Notes: generated from the sequence alone by a model not told the origin. DNA of 64,000 bases from Phycomyces blakesleeanus NRRL 1555(-) (GCF_001638985.1 NW_017265137.1:1019054-1083053), one strand, 5' to 3'. Positions 21,750-36,927 are shown, counted from the first letter of the stretch. Made by a program: numbers and translations.

Positions 21750-23474
21750 ATGTTCTCGGCCAAGGTCCAAACTGCCATTCGCACCACTGTTAATGGTGAG
21801 TAATACATTGAAGAGAATTTACTCGAGCAATTCACTCAATTTTCCCCATGTTGTATTGTAGTGGCCCGTCGCTCATACAGCCATGCCAACGCGTATGATG
21901 CCACCTACAAGAACTTGCTCATCAACAAAAACACAAAGGTGATCTGCCAGGGCTTCACAGGAAAGCAGGTAACTAAAGCTATAAGAAAACTTTCCCAGGA
22001 AAAAAATATTTTCTCTATCTTTTTATTTTCTTTTTTGTGAAATGAGTCTTTTGTAAAAAGGGCCCCATAAATCACAAACCCCTTCATCACTGCGTTTTCT
22101 CACACTTTTTTTCGATTTTATTTTATTATATAATATAAATTTTAGGGTACTTTCCATTCTCAGCAGGCAATTGAGTACGGTACCAACATGGTCGGTGGTG
22201 TCTCTCCCAAGAAGGCTGGTCAGGTTCACCTTGGTCTCCCCGTTTTCGGCTCAGTTAGAGAGGTAAGATAGTTCACAAATTCATATACATATTTTCATAG
22301 TATTAGGTTTCATCGAACTTGATTTTATATTAAATGAAAATAAAATCCCTTATCTTTATAATCAATGAGCATACATACTATATAATACTATACAGTATTC
22401 TGCTATACTATAATATTATAAGCATTTAATTTAATTACATACACACAAACGAAGAAGATGAAAATAAGAAGATCCACATTGTATTTTCAACATTTGTGCT
22501 GACTGAAATCATATCACCAATTTTCCTCAACTTTTTGGCTCTTCTTTAATTTGGACTTAAAATTGGTTTCTCATTATTTTTTTAAATTTTTATTTTTAAA
22601 TTTTCTGCTTCTTACAGGCTGTTAAGGAAGCCAAGCCCGACGCCAGTGTTATCTACGTCCCCCCTCCCGGTGCTGCCGCCGCCATTCTCGATGCCATCGA
22701 AAACGAGATCCCCCTTATTGTTGCCATCACTGAAGGTATTCCTCAGCACGACATGGTCAAGGTTAAGCAGGCCTTGATGACCCAGGGCAAGTCACGTCTC
22801 GTTGGTCCCAACTGCCCCGGTATGATCTCTGCTGAGCAGTGCAAGATCGGTATTATGCCCGGTCACATTCTTAAGCGTGGTAAGATCGGTATTGTCTCCC
22901 GCTCCGGTACATTGACCTACGAGGCCGTCAACCAGACTACTGAGGTTGGTCTTGGTCAGACCCTCTGTGTCGGTATTGGTGGTGATCCCCTCAACGGCAC
23001 CAACTTCATCGACTGTCTTAAGGTCTTCTTGGAAGATGAGGAGACCGAAGGTATTGTCATGATTGGCGAGATCGGTGGTACTGCCGAAGAGGAGGCTGCC
23101 GACTTCTTGACCCAGTACAACTTGTCCAGAGACCTCCCCAAGCCCGTTGTTTCTTTCATTGCTGGTTTGACTGCTCCTCCTGGCCGTAGAATGGGTAAAT
23201 TAAAAATTTAATTTTTATTTTTTTGGGATCATTCATTCTAAAATATGATTTTGGGAATTCTGTAGGTCATGCTGGTGCTATCATTTCCGGTGGTAAGGGT
23301 GGTGCTCAGGATAAGATCAAGGCATTGGAGAAGGCTGGTGTCATTGTCACTCCTTCCCCTGCCAAGATGGGTATTGAACTCCAAAAGGTACGTGTTTTAA
23401 TAAGGCATTTGTGGTGATTGATTAACTCATCTATTTGCATTATCTAGGCTATGGTTGCCGCTGGTTTGGCTTAA
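21750..23474 (+). CDS. LSC1: Succinate-CoA ligase alpha subunit, mitochondrial
   Basis: Six exons (21750-21795, 21862-21968, 22146-22262, 22618-23194, 23266-23387, 23448-23474) give 331 residues, the usual family length. The enzyme converts succinyl-CoA and ADP or GDP to succinate, CoA and ATP or GTP in the TCA cycle as an alpha-beta dimer in the matrix. Visible marks are an N-terminal targeting-like segment rich in Arg and Ser, the CoA-binding region ([10 protein letters not shown], then [14 protein letters not shown]), [32 protein letters not shown], and GHAGAI with the phosphorylated active-site histidine, split across intron 5. The start has a pyrimidine-rich leader. Strongly C-biased third positions indicate high expression. 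It is convergent with the kinase gene at 23893-26504. Confidence 0.97.
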
Positions 23475-23892
23475 GAGATAGGATATCCGTTGTTTTAAAA
23501 CTCTGTACTATACATTTATATATTGTCGTTTTTGTTTTCATTAAAGCGATAGAAAGAAGTTATACTCTCAATTCACTTTAAAAAGAAAAAGCCATTTTTT
23601 TTTTCATTCATAAAAAAATCGAAGAGGCTTATCTGATCCGCCCATTCCCGTATTCAATCAATTTTATACTATTATTCTTTTTATAACATAAAACAGAAGA
23701 TGATTACATTATTCTTATTTTTATTTTTATTTTGGAGGCAAACAAAAAAGGAAGGGGGAAGGATGACACCTTTGGGTATGGAAGGGAGAGTGAGTAAGTG
23801 AGTAAATGAGTAAGTGAATAAGTGAATAAGTGAGTAAATGCGGAGTATGTGGAGATGCATGAAGATAGAAGAGGCCAAGAAGTACAGGAGGG
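23475..23892. other. Convergent 3' region
   Basis: This separates the 3' ends of the LSC1-like gene and the PAK gene. It holds a degenerate tandem repeat at 23790-23840 built of GAGTAAGTGAATAA-like units and no gene. Confidence 0.6.
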
Positions 23893-26504
<2,612 letters not shown>

Positions 26505-27460
26505 GCCAATATATTAGTGAAATAAATTAAATAAATAAAAGAAGAAAAACTTTACAGAAACGTGCAGAGTCGGAAGAAGAAGACTCCAAAGGACGAAAGT
26601 GTTAAAATTAAAGGAAAATCGAAAATAATGTATTTTCACTTGGTTTTCGGACCTTTTCAAAAAAATTTCGGACCATCTCTTTTTTTTTACATTTTCAATT
26701 TTAATTTCAGGTGTTTATGAAAGGAAATTCAGAGAATTTTCTTTTTTTATTGGACAAAGGTATTTTCAATTGCAGATGATTTCTTACTAAATTTGGAGAG
26801 CTTCCAAAATTGGTGTGGACAGACTAGAAGTTTAAAAAAAAAGGTAGAAAGAAAGGTCAAAAAATTGAGCGACTCTGATTGGCCAGACTTCTTCCATTGC
26901 CACTTGGATTGAGAAGAAGATCATGCTTTTGATGGAAGATATGGTATTATGAGCAGTTCATTGTATCTATTCTATATTTGAACTAAGTCTAACCTTTTTT
27001 TAAAAAGAAAAAAGTGCAGGCAGTTAGAGATTTATTTGATTTACTAAGCTCATTATGGCCTTTGTTTCAACTTTGATAAATCTTTTCAGTCTGTCCACAC
27101 TAAGTACAGTCCTCACCCACGTATTTAGTAAATATCTTCTTCCAAGATCAAAAAAGACGCAAAGACCCCAACTTATTTCGTTTTTTTTTGTAATAAAGTA
27201 TACGTATAGGTAGTTTACTCCTAATCAATTATGCGAACCCTTCCAAATGTCTGATTTTGGGTAGTTTCGTGAGACTACTTCAAGATGGATATGCCACCAT
27301 CATATGTTTACATTGTCCCTCTGGATTGCATCTCGCTTCTCTATTATTCTCAAAAAAAATTCTTCACAGGTCTATCTTGTCTATGAACAATCTTCCAGAG
27401 GTTTATAAGGTATTTTGGTATAGAATTATAGTGTTAATATGTGCGTACTATGTAGACTAT
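26505..27460. other. Promoter side of the PAK gene and AT-rich DNA
   Basis: The region upstream of the kinase start carries A/T runs and repeated TTCGGACC boxes (26649 and 26670 area), which may be regulatory or repeat debris. No gene is visible; the frame at 27257-27463 is unsupported. Confidence 0.4.
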
Positions 27461-27462
27461 TA

Positions 27463-27920
27463 GAGGAGGTGTTATCTAATGGAAAAAATGTGACTGCTAC
27501 AAAAATAAAGATCAGACAAACCCAGTAAAAAACAAAGCACTCCGGCAGCAGTTGTGGAAACTTATCAATTGATGAGAACATCATACTGTGTCAAATATAA
27601 GAAAAATAAATCCTCATAAATTTCAATCTTTTTTTTAAAAATAAATTCGACCTTTAAGGATCGAATAAATTAATTACATATACAATAGACACTCCTGGCT
27701 ACCCTATACCTTAATTTGAGAGTGAGAGAAGAAGCTTGATTTTGAGGAAATATTTAATGGAAAATGTTAGTGGAAAATTATGAAATTCGTAATTTTCCAC
27801 ATACATTTTCCACTAAATCGCGTCAACCGAGAAAAACGTATAACAATCATTGGAAATTAAATCGACGTTTCAATTGAAAATGGATAAAATATTCAATTTT
27901 CCACTAGATAACACCTCCTC
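27463..27920. mobile_element. 458 bp MITE, GAGGAGGTG ends, TA duplication
   Basis: The left end GAGGAGGTGTTATCTAATGG and the reverse complement of the right end, GAGGAGGTGTTATCTAGTGG, match over 24 bp with one mismatch. TA flanks both (27461-27462 and 27921-27922). The right half contains repeated GGAAAAT / ATTTTCCAC units. The middle (27517-27625) is related to 28380-28470 in the next element. It has no coding capacity. Just outside the right end, ACACCTCCTCTA repeats the terminus, perhaps a relic of a second insertion. Confidence 0.8.
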
Positions 27921-28326
27921 TAACACCTCCTCTATTATTAGAAAAGAGCGAAACAGTCGAAGGATAATTATACAAGTTGATCTAGGAATTATTCCATACA
28001 GAAAGATAAAAATATGGTTATGAGAAAATTTTCTAGCACTATAGTATATATAATGGAAATCTGTATCGTTATGGTAGAACTTTAAGATAGGTAGTATTGT
28101 TGTGAAGGGATCCCTGTATCCTGCTAAATAAGACAGGGATTTCATGAAAAGTGGGATTATATATATATATATATATATATGATATAAGAGTATATAATAT
28201 ATTAGAATGCTAATATCCGATGCTTTTTAATTTTGCGTGAGAATACTATAATGCATTATCAATTACAGAGAAGTATACTGGTTTATTAATAAAGCCTTAC
28301 ACCTTAAAGAGAACTTATGTATATTA

Positions 28327-28746
28327 GAGAACCCGTTGGGATGTGATATTTTCAAAGACTGCTAAAAAAGAATTATTAGTGAAACCCAGTCAAAAAAAAA
28401 GAAAAACTCAACCACAGTTGATGAAAACATAAGTACTGTGACAAACATAAGAGAGATACATCTTAATAAACTTGGATTTCCAAGACTTTTTCTTTTAAGT
28501 AGATATATAGAGACGACTCTTGACTATATTATTTTTATGTTTGAAGGTAAAGAAACAAGCTCAATTCTTAATAAAAACTTGGTGATGAAATGGAGTGAAA
28601 AACTAGAAAACTCCCAATTTTTCACTCCATTTCATCACTAAATGGCCTCCCTCAGTAAAATTTTACATCTTTTCATTGGAATTTCAATCGCCGCGTAAAG
28701 CAAAAGTGAGTGAAAATTCTAAATTTTCACTCGTCAACGGGTTCTC
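28327..28746. mobile_element. 420 bp MITE, GAGAACCCGTTG ends, TA duplication
   Basis: The ends GAGAACCCGTTG and CAACGGGTTCTC are perfect inverted repeats, and TA flanks both sides (28325-28326 and 28747-28748). Like its neighbour at 27463-27920 it contains a CCCAGT-A-rich segment followed by ACTGTG(T/A)CAAA(T/C)ATAAGA, so the two are diverged members of one family with different termini. It contains a perfect internal 21 bp hairpin. Confidence 0.8.
28582..28638. repeat. Perfect 21 bp hairpin inside the MITE
   Basis: Bases 28582-28602 are the exact reverse complement of 28618-28638, with a 15 nt loop. The stem begins GTGATGAAATGGAGTG. In RNA this would be a strong stem-loop, a possible small-RNA precursor or transcription roadblock. 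Confidence 0.85.
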
Positions 28747-28748
28747 TA

Positions 28749-30697
28749 TTATCTTTTATAAAATTAAAGGGTCAAGGAAGTAAGTTTTACGGGAATTATT
28801 TCCTATAATGGCCTCTGAAATCGTCCTTTTTTCTGTAATGATAGCTAATATGTTTCAATCAAAGTTATTCATCCGATTCACACTTAATCTCGATTGGTAA
28901 AAGAGAAATACTACTATTATTTTGGATGAATAAAAACAAAATAAAGGACTTATTATTATTATATCAAGTTGATTACTACCTTGTCATCTCTATGCCTAAC
29001 AGACAAAGATGATATATATTTGTGGGCAGCTAATTATGTAGTTTAAACTACATTAATATATGTATTCACGCATCTTGGTTTGGCCTTGAGGCCAACGAGC
29101 AAAAATAATTTGAAAATTATGAGAATTTACTGTTAGTGGGGTCTATTTACCAAATGCTTATATAGAATAGTTGAAAGTCTTGTATAAATTAATAATCTCT
29201 GAAACATTTCTTAATACGCGCTACTGCTGCAGTATACATTAGAAGATTAGACTAACAGTAGATATATATATATATCAATACTCTACAGTGAGTATAATTT
29301 CTTATCATTATTATTGGTCTCCAAAAAGTCTATGCATGTATATATAGTAAAAGAAAAGAAAGATTTTGGTACATTAATTCTCTACTAAATATAAAAAAGA
29401 ACTTTAAAGTTCTTGCTATACTTTAAGTTGTGATATCTTTCATCAATTAGACTCTGAGTTCTTCCATAATTGAGGCACAAGAATGACATACACCAGATAA
29501 TATATATATATATATTTCTAAGTAGTGCTGTAATATTTTCTTTTATATGTGTAGTTCTTATTAAATTACTCCAAATCAGCTCCATGGACCATGTCATTGA
29601 AGTAAACCAGCTGCTTGTGATTTGGGTATAATTGCGGCTAAATTTTACTGTAGATGCTTCATGATATGTACATTGATCGGCATATAACTGGATGGTATGT
29701 AATAAATGGCAAAACTTTCAAAACTATGACATTTCCAAAATTATATGGCCATCACTTATCATGACAGTCGTGTAGTAATTCCTAGGAGTGAGTGAAATTA
29801 TGTATTGTACTTCTAGATACCAATCCTAAGGGTTAGTGCTTACATTTTGGACAGTACACTACAGCAACGATATTTTAGAGTTCTGCGTATCTTGATACTC
29901 GATAAACCAATGTAGATAGTGCTGCTTGGCAACTTTTTTTTCCGTTTCAGCCGCTTGTGTAGTAGTGTGCTATGTAGTTGGTAGGAATACGAATTCAATA
30001 TCCACAATATAAAAGGTATAATCTTTTTGAATCTATGATAATATAATGGTAGACAATATATTGTTTTGGTTGATTGCATGTGTGTATGCTTATTTGTTTG
30101 TCAAAGTCTACATTATATTTTGAGTTACTTAAAAAGCATTTCTCTGTAGGATTATTGAGTCGGTATGTATGTAGAAATTCCCCTAATATTTATAAAGTAG
30201 TATTAGCTAAAAGAATGTCTGTCTTATGTTTTTGCAAATTATCACAATTTAGAAATAGCAATGTAAAGCTTAACTAAAGTTTAGTATTGAGGAATCGATT
30301 TAGACATTTATCGACATAAACTACAAGAAGACAAGGTTATATCCACTTTATTCAATAGAGTTTATAGGAGAACATGTAGTCAAAACAAATTCTATAGTAT
30401 CATTTTACAATATTATTAAGAAGTTGCAAGGAGCCAAAATTACAAGATTAGATCATTTTTACGAGAATATACTTACTTTGAGTGAATACGATTGGACCAA
30501 TTAAGCTAAAATGTATTTACAAATGCGTAAAAAAAATTATTCCCAGTGTGCGAATAATTTGTAAAAAATAAACTATTATTATTTTTACACTACAAAATAA
30601 CTGATAACCAAGTGACTTGTTAAGCTCTTCAACTCTCTAAACCCCTTCCTCTCTTTGTCTCTCTTGCTCTCTCTTTCTCTGTTTTTTTTTAGTTGGA
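28749..30697. other. AT-rich intergenic DNA, no gene
   Basis: About 1.9 kb with short TA runs and no coding signal. The 60 bp before PAN3 are pyrimidine-rich and end in TTTTTTTTAG, so an intron in the 5' leader or an upstream exon of PAN3 is possible. Confidence 0.45.
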
Positions 30698-33643
30698 ATG
30701 CAAAAATCACTCGGCCAAATCGTCGTGCCTTCTCATTCTCCAGCTGCGATTCCAATCGTAGCACCTTCAGATGGCCCAAATTCACCTACACCAAAACCTG
30801 TCTCGAAGCCTCTCAAAGGTATTTATCTTATTCCAATAAATATGTGTAGGATATAATTTTAATGCTTTGGATTTCTGCAATCACATCTTAATATTCCTAT
30901 TTTTCTTCATGTTTAGGCATCAATGTACCAAAGAGACAATGTAGAAATGTGATTATCCACGGTTTCTGCAAATACGAAGACAAGGGTTGTGAGTTCAACC
31001 ACGATGGGGTGTGTAAGCCATTTCCGAGCAAGTTATAGCACAACATCTAATGTGTTTTTTTAGAATAAGCCTCCTCAGGAAATTCCCGAAAAGTGAGTCA
31101 AGCCGTAACTTAGATATTTATTCAACAAAGACTAATAATATATACTTTATAAGTAAACCAAAGTTGCGTGTCCAATCCCCATCTACTCGGCCAACCACGA
31201 TGGTCTCTACCGTATCAGCCGACAGTGTAAACGCTCCCGTCTTTGTCCCTAAATTTTCACTGGGTAATACGGCGACAGTTGGAGCATTGTCCATGTGCGG
31301 TCGTTTATTCTTCTTTTGTCTATAGAAGCTCCACTTCCTCCAGTCTCAACCACAGGTAAAAAAGATCCAAAATCCGGTGGTTTGATTATGTTGACCTTGT
31401 TGCACTTTGTTTAGTTGAATCTACACCCAATGAAGAGATAGAGTAAGGACTTATTACAAATAAATAAAAGATAATAATAATATTTACGCAATTGATTTAG
31501 GACGGAACCATTAACTTCACCAGAGCAAGAATACAACCATCCGATGCCTTCATTAACCCGTGAATTTTCAAACTTTTCGTTAGGGAACGATGTAAGTCAT
31601 TATTCATAACCTTATACTTGTACTTATAAAGGTTTTACCTAGTCTCCAACCGCACAGGCTCTTCCACAGACGCCCTCTCAGATGTTGAATAGTATGGTCA
31701 TGATGCAACCCGAACAGACAGATCAATATTATTATATGAATTCAGCAGTCTATCAGCGCCAACCTGTAAGATTTTAGATCGTTAAATATAGTACTAAAAC
31801 ACCATCCATTGATAGTTACAATATCACTTGTACTCAGCGCCACCCACGCGTATGCCTAAGTTGGCAGCTAATCAAAAAACCATTCAATCATTTTTTATGC
31901 CGGATGATCTCCGGGAGCAATTGACTGAAAGAAATGAAAAAGTCTTAACTATTGGATCAAGTAAGAGTTTGATGTCTGTGTTTGTAAAAGCGAACTAGAA
32001 TAAACTCTAATCTCAAAATAGCACACGATCAGAGTCTTCCTCAGGAGGTGCATATTTATCACTCCCTGTCTCTGTTGGATGATACATCAAGTAATGGTGG
32101 CAAGTTTTTTGGCCACACTTCATGGGTCTACAAATCAGTGTGTAGTGTGGATGGTAGAAGCTACGTGCTAGTAAGGATAGCAGGTAATGATAGATATATT
32201 CTACAGAAGAAGTTTTTTTTTTGATGGTGTGACATATAGATTGCAGACTAGCGAACGAACTGGCCATGTCCATGGTAGAGAACTGGAAACGGATTAGACA
32301 CTGTAATGTGGTTGCTATTCGGGATGCATTTTCTACTTCTGCATTTGATGACTCTTGTAAGTAAAAATATATACAGTTGGGTTGAGAGTCTACAACTGAT
32401 CGAATTCATATTACAGCACTTGTATTTGTGTATGACTATCATCCTTGCTCAGAAACACTTCAACATACGCATCTTTCTTCTCAAACCCAAACCAACTTTC
32501 AGAGACAGTCACAGATTAAAGCCAGTTCTTCTCCGCATGTGCCAGAAAGCACGTTGTGGAGTTATATTACTCAGATTGCCTCGGCGTTAAAATCGATCCA
32601 TGCACTTGGATTAGCAGCACGCGTTATGGATCCCACTAAGATCCTTGTTACTGGAAAGAATAGGTAAGTTAATTTGCGGCTAATAAAGTTCTATCAGCTT
32701 ATTCTAATACATTCGTTGTGAAGAATTCGGTTGAACTGTGTGTGTATAGCAGACGTATTGCAGTTTGATGGAGGCCAGTCCCTGTCGCGACACCAGGTAT
32801 ATTATTTAATCAGATTGTAGTTTTAAAGGATATAGTATTTATTCAAATATATCTGCAGCAAGAAGACTTGCTTGCCTTTGGAAAGATTATTGTTGCCTTG
32901 GCTTGCAACTCAACACATTCGATCCAAAACTTGTCGCAATCGTTTGAATACATCAGTCGTTTCTACTCCCCTGATTTGAAGAATACAATTCTCTACCTTC
33001 TCAGTAAACCTATGCCAACAAAGACAGTTGACGAAGTGGTATCATTAATTGGACCTCATATCCTCCAAGAAATTAATGGGAATCACTCGTACGTAATGAA
33101 CTTGTGTCTTTTGGGACTCATATACTAATAAGTGGGAATTAGCTACAATGATACTCTAGAAAACGAATTGAGCCGAGAATTAGAAAATGCACGGCTGGTA
33201 CGAATAATGTCCAAGATGGCTTTTATAAATGAGAGGCCAGTGTAAGTAATAGGATCAAGGAACCATGGAGTACGAACTGTGCAAGTAAATATCTATTTAA
33301 TCGTAGATTTGATATGGATCCAAGCTGGTCCGAAACTGGAGATCGATATATTATCAAGCTCTTCCGAGATTATGTTTTTCACCAAGTAGACGCAAAAGGG
33401 ACTCCTGTAGTAGATATGGTACATGCTATTACATGTCTTAACAAGGTAAATATATGTAGAATATCTGTACAAAGGGTTTTGGTTTTCTAATTTATTTAAT
33501 TCGTTATCTAGTTGGATGCTGGCGTTGATGAAAAAATTATGTTGATGTCTCGAGATGAACAGTCTTGTCTCGTAGTCAGCTACAAAGAAGTTAAAAATTG
33601 TATAATTAACTCCTTTAACGACTTGACTTCTGGTCGTAAATAA
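30698..33643 (+). CDS. PAN3: PAN2-PAN3 deadenylase subunit PAN3
   Basis: About 17 small exons can be joined in frame from ATG 30698 ([10 protein letters not shown]) to TAA 33641-33643. The N-terminus carries a CCCH zinc finger ([10 protein letters not shown], then [12 protein letters not shown]), which binds poly(A). A Pro/Ser-rich linker with a [11 protein letters not shown] segment follows. Next is the PAN3 pseudokinase ([19 protein letters not shown], then [17 protein letters not shown]) and the C-terminal coiled coil and knob ([13 protein letters not shown], then [18 protein letters not shown]). The protein recruits the PAN2 nuclease to mRNA poly(A) tails in the cytoplasm. Exon 11 uses the acceptor after ACTAG, since the earlier CAG would bring in a stop. 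A TTTTTTTTAG just before the chosen ATG could be an acceptor, so the true start may be upstream. Confidence 0.92.
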
Positions 33644-33991
33644 ATCTATTAACAAATAAACAAAACATAAAATATGCAATACACCACTTTATGATCGATA
33701 ACTTCTTTGATGAAGTGAAGAGCAAAGCCACCAAATACTACCCTCCAATCAGCACCCTTATTAGCTCTGTTTTCTACTCAGCCAAGTGTAGGAAGCTGAA
33801 AAAAAAATAATTTTTATTTGTCTGTGTGAACCCAAATATAGGACCCTTCCTCTTTCGTTTCTTAAACGTTTAATATATTCGTAAGTGACAATGACCTTTA
33901 CAGCGACCTACGATAAAACCGAAAAATTGGTTTCCACCTGTCAAACAGAAAATCTGATACGAGCCTTTTTTTTTCATCCGATGAATAGAAC
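33644..33991. promoter_or_regulatory. PAN3 3' end and L28e promoter region
   Basis: This 348 bp gap holds the PAN3 polyadenylation region and the promoter of the ribosomal protein gene. No obvious TATA box or named ribosomal-protein element is recognisable. A short pyrimidine tract precedes the start codon. Confidence 0.4.
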
Positions 33992-34590
33992 ATGAGCGCC
34001 GATTTGGTTTGGGAATTGATCAAGAACAACAGTTCTTACATCGTCAAGCGCTCCGGCGTCCAGTTCTCCTCTGAGGCTAACAACCTCTTGAACTTGAACA
34101 CCTTCAAGTACTCTGGTCTTGCTAACCCCAAGGTACGACACTAATAACTACAAAAAAATGAATATTATATTCTTATACTTAAAAATATATTTCTATATAA
34201 TCAATTATAGTCTGTTGCTATTACCCCTGCCGCTCGTGGTGTCCGTGTCACTTTGACCAAGGCCAAGAAGGGTCAGTTCCCCGCCAAGGTTGCCAACAGC
34301 ACCGTCATCAACAAGTCTCGCCGTCAGACCGCCAAGTCTGTTGCTAACTTGATTGCTCGCTCCCACTACAGACCCGACCTCCGTGCTGTACGTTACTAGT
34401 GAACATATTTAGACAATGGCAATAATTACAGCGAAAACTAATAGGAGTATTTTATTAAATTTATATGTATATATAGGCTGCCCTCGCCCGTGCTTCCGCT
34501 GTCATCTCCGTCCAGAAGCCCAAGAAGGCTGCTTCCCAGAAGGCTGTTAAGGGTATCCGTGCCCAGAAGGCTGCCGCCAAGCTCGCTTAA
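33992..34590 (+). CDS. RPL28: 60S ribosomal protein L28 (eL28)
   Basis: Three exons (33992-34132, 34211-34387, 34477-34590) encode 143 residues, the normal length for eL28. The start MSADLVWELIKNNSSYIVKR, followed by FSSEANNLLNLNTFKYSGLA and the basic Lys/Ala-rich tail (QKPKKAASQKAVKGI), is diagnostic. It is a structural protein of the cytosolic large subunit. Note that L28e is absent from Saccharomyces cerevisiae, whose gene named RPL28 encodes a different protein (uL15). Codon choice is strongly biased to C-ending codons, as expected for a highly expressed gene. The start follows directly on a short leader, and nothing is broken. Confidence 0.95.
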
Positions 34591-36345
34591 ATGTATAAAT
34601 CAAGCATCTCCCATTTTCAATTTGCATTTAATACTGCAGGTTGAGAATTAATAAAAATAAAACTAAAAAGGCGCATTCCGTGTTGAATCAAAATTACAAA
34701 TGAGGATATAAAATTATTTCAGGGCGATCGTTGCTCCATTTGGCTTCACCTTGCACAAGATAAAATGCTGCACTGATCATCCAATTTTTCAAAGAGAAGT
34801 TGAAGCAAATTTGAATCACTACTTGACACATTTCATATATTCAGTCTTACTCTGTATCTAGAATCCTAACAATATTTTCAGGTACTTTGTATAAAATGCT
34901 GTGCATTTTAAAGCAACCATTTAAAGGCAGGTTAAATGAGATGGAGTTAATAAATAAAACCAAAGATCAATATGTAGGGATTTTATGTAGAAAGCAATCC
35001 CGAATCACTTTATTTTACTTTCCTAGCTTCGTTCTAGTCACTATATAATTTTCATAGCTTTTACCAAACTTTCCATAAAAGATCGTAAAGTAAATTCAAC
35101 AGACGACTATTTTATAAAATTACAATATATCAATAACATATAGAAGCCGATAAATAAAGCTAAAAAGAAAAATAAACTTATGACAACTTGACTTTATTTT
35201 CTTTATGGAACTTCCTTCAAAAATCGCACTAAAGTTCAATTGCTAGAATAAAATAGAAGTTGGGATATGCTCTGCGACTTATGGCACTTAGAGTCAACGT
35301 CTATACTCTTGTATCGCATACATCCGCCTTTTTGAAGTATGTCATTCTTCATTAATTGGACGACGAATCTGGATTTCTTTTAGATTTTAAAAAGTCTTTT
35401 TTTTTGTCACTCCTCAAGAACTACAAGCTAGCTAAACAGAAGACTTCGACAAAATCAATGGCCTATAAGGATTCAATATTCAGCTATCGGTATCAGTATT
35501 TTCAGTGATGGTCATATGAAACATTCGACAGGAAGTATGCTCATCAAATAGCTTCTTATGATACAACAAAAATCCTTATTGCTCATTTGAACTGGACCAA
35601 GCTTCACTTTGGAAATAAATCTCGAATGTTCCTTGACTTGCTCTTGAAGAAAAAGGAAACAACCAAGACGACAGAAAGTAATAAGAAGATGGGGAAATCA
35701 AAGAAGGTTAGGATAATGTAATATATTGAAATCTAAAATGAAGGGAAAAGTAGCTTTAAAAAAAACAGAGAAAAATTACCAAAAGTGAGAATTAGAAAGG
35801 GGCATAAAAGACAAATAATACACTTTTGTCTAAAAATCTCATGTTTACACAAGATTAATAATTTTTAGAGTAATTTTAACTTCGCATTTCAATAAAATAT
35901 TCTGTTTATTTATTTTACAATATAATCATATGGAATAGTTCATTTGCTTTACATATTTTGTACTAAAGTTGTTGAGTACTTCTTTTCTCTTATTTTTTCA
36001 CAACTTATTTTATATTCCTAGTAAGTCAAACTAGAATTTTTTTTTCGTAGGCTATTTTTATGCTCATATTATGAAGAGCTTCATACAATATTACTTTATT
36101 AAATCTCTATATTTTTAAGTCATAAAGTACTATACATATCAAAGAAAATATAAAGGGTGGCTTGACAAAAGAAGAGACAGAAAATAAAGGGGAAAAGGAG
36201 TCGCCATGAACCATACCCACTTTCGGCTCGGACCAAATAATATATACGTCACTGTCCGGTACGACTCCCCGAACATGTCCGGGTTGAACAGAATGGTGCG
36301 GTAAATATCAATATTATTTAAACACGGGATGGAATCGCTTGAAGC
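34591..36345. other. AT-rich intergenic DNA, one possible fragment
   Basis: Mostly featureless apart from the coding fragment at 35509-35721. A GC-richer patch at 36190-36310 (CCGGTACGACTCCCCGAAC and CCGGGTTGAACAG) lies just before the tRNA gene. It could be a second, degenerate small-RNA or tRNA-like sequence but does not fold into a canonical tRNA by eye. Confidence 0.4.
35509..35721 (+). pseudogene. Unidentified coding fragment
   Basis: A 70-codon frame without its own start reads WSYETFDRKYAHQIASYD, then TKILIAHLNWTKLHFGNKSR, and ends in a lysine-rich tail before TAA. A TTTTCAG just upstream looks like an acceptor site, although the first codon after it would be a stop. Its balanced amino-acid content differs from the surrounding AT-driven frames. 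It may be the last exon of a decayed gene; I do not know the family. Confidence 0.3.
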
Positions 36346-36418
36346 GACGACATGGTGAAATGGTCAACACATCGGCCTCCGGAGCCGAAGATTGCGGGTT
36401 CGAGTCCCGTTGTCGTCG
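36346..36418 (+). tRNA. tRNA-Arg (anticodon CCG)
   Basis: A 73 nt cloverleaf can be folded by hand. The acceptor GACGACA pairs with TGTCGTC, and a 3 bp D stem GTG/CAC closes the AAATGGTCAA loop. The anticodon stem TCGGC/GCCGA closes CTCCGGA with CCG at positions 34-36, and the T arm is GCGGG/CCCGT closing TTCGAGT. The discriminator is G. It decodes CGG arginine codons. There is no intron. A T run follows nine bases downstream. Confidence 0.93.
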
Positions 36419-36426
36419 AAAATGCG

Positions 36427-36440
36427 TTTTTTTTTTTTTT
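36427..36440 (+). terminator. RNA polymerase III terminator of the tRNA gene
   Basis: A run of 14 T residues starts 8 bases after the tRNA 3' end, far more than the four to five Ts needed for Pol III termination. Confidence 0.85.
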
Positions 36441-36927
36441 TACTTTTTATTTCGTTTGATGTGGAGAATCAGATTGATCTGTTTAGTTTTGTAAAAGCAT
36501 TAAAAAAACTACTTTCAAGTGTTGTTAGTGATTTGTAAACGAATGGGCTATTTTGAACAAAGATGTTTTGAGAAATGAGCAAAATCTTTTTTTTTTCTGA
36601 TAATAGCGATAGTCCTAAGATTAATTGCATTGTACTTTTATTATTATTGGCATTTAATGAGTACTAGTTTTTATGTTATATTACCTTTTTATTACATTTT
36701 ATTTTCGTCTTTAACTCATCAAGTACAGTATTCTTCTCTCTTTTCGAGATCAAAGTGTTAGTTAAGATTACTGATTATGGTTTTGAAATGAATAAATGCA
36801 AAAATAAATTTGAAGAAAAAAATAAAATAAAAAACAAAACTGTCCGTCGAAAGTAATAAAAATAAACGAATTGAAACAAGAATATTCTCAGCAAATTTCC
36901 CAGAATTTTTGAACCATTTCTTTTATG
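36441..36927. other. AT-rich spacer
   Basis: Nothing but AT-rich sequence is visible between the tRNA terminator and the LINE target duplication. Confidence 0.5.

Noticed and set aside
32215..32250. Nearest CAG acceptor for PAN3 exon 11
   Set aside because: It would give an in-frame TAG. The next AG (ACTAG) gives the conserved ANELAMSMV sequence.
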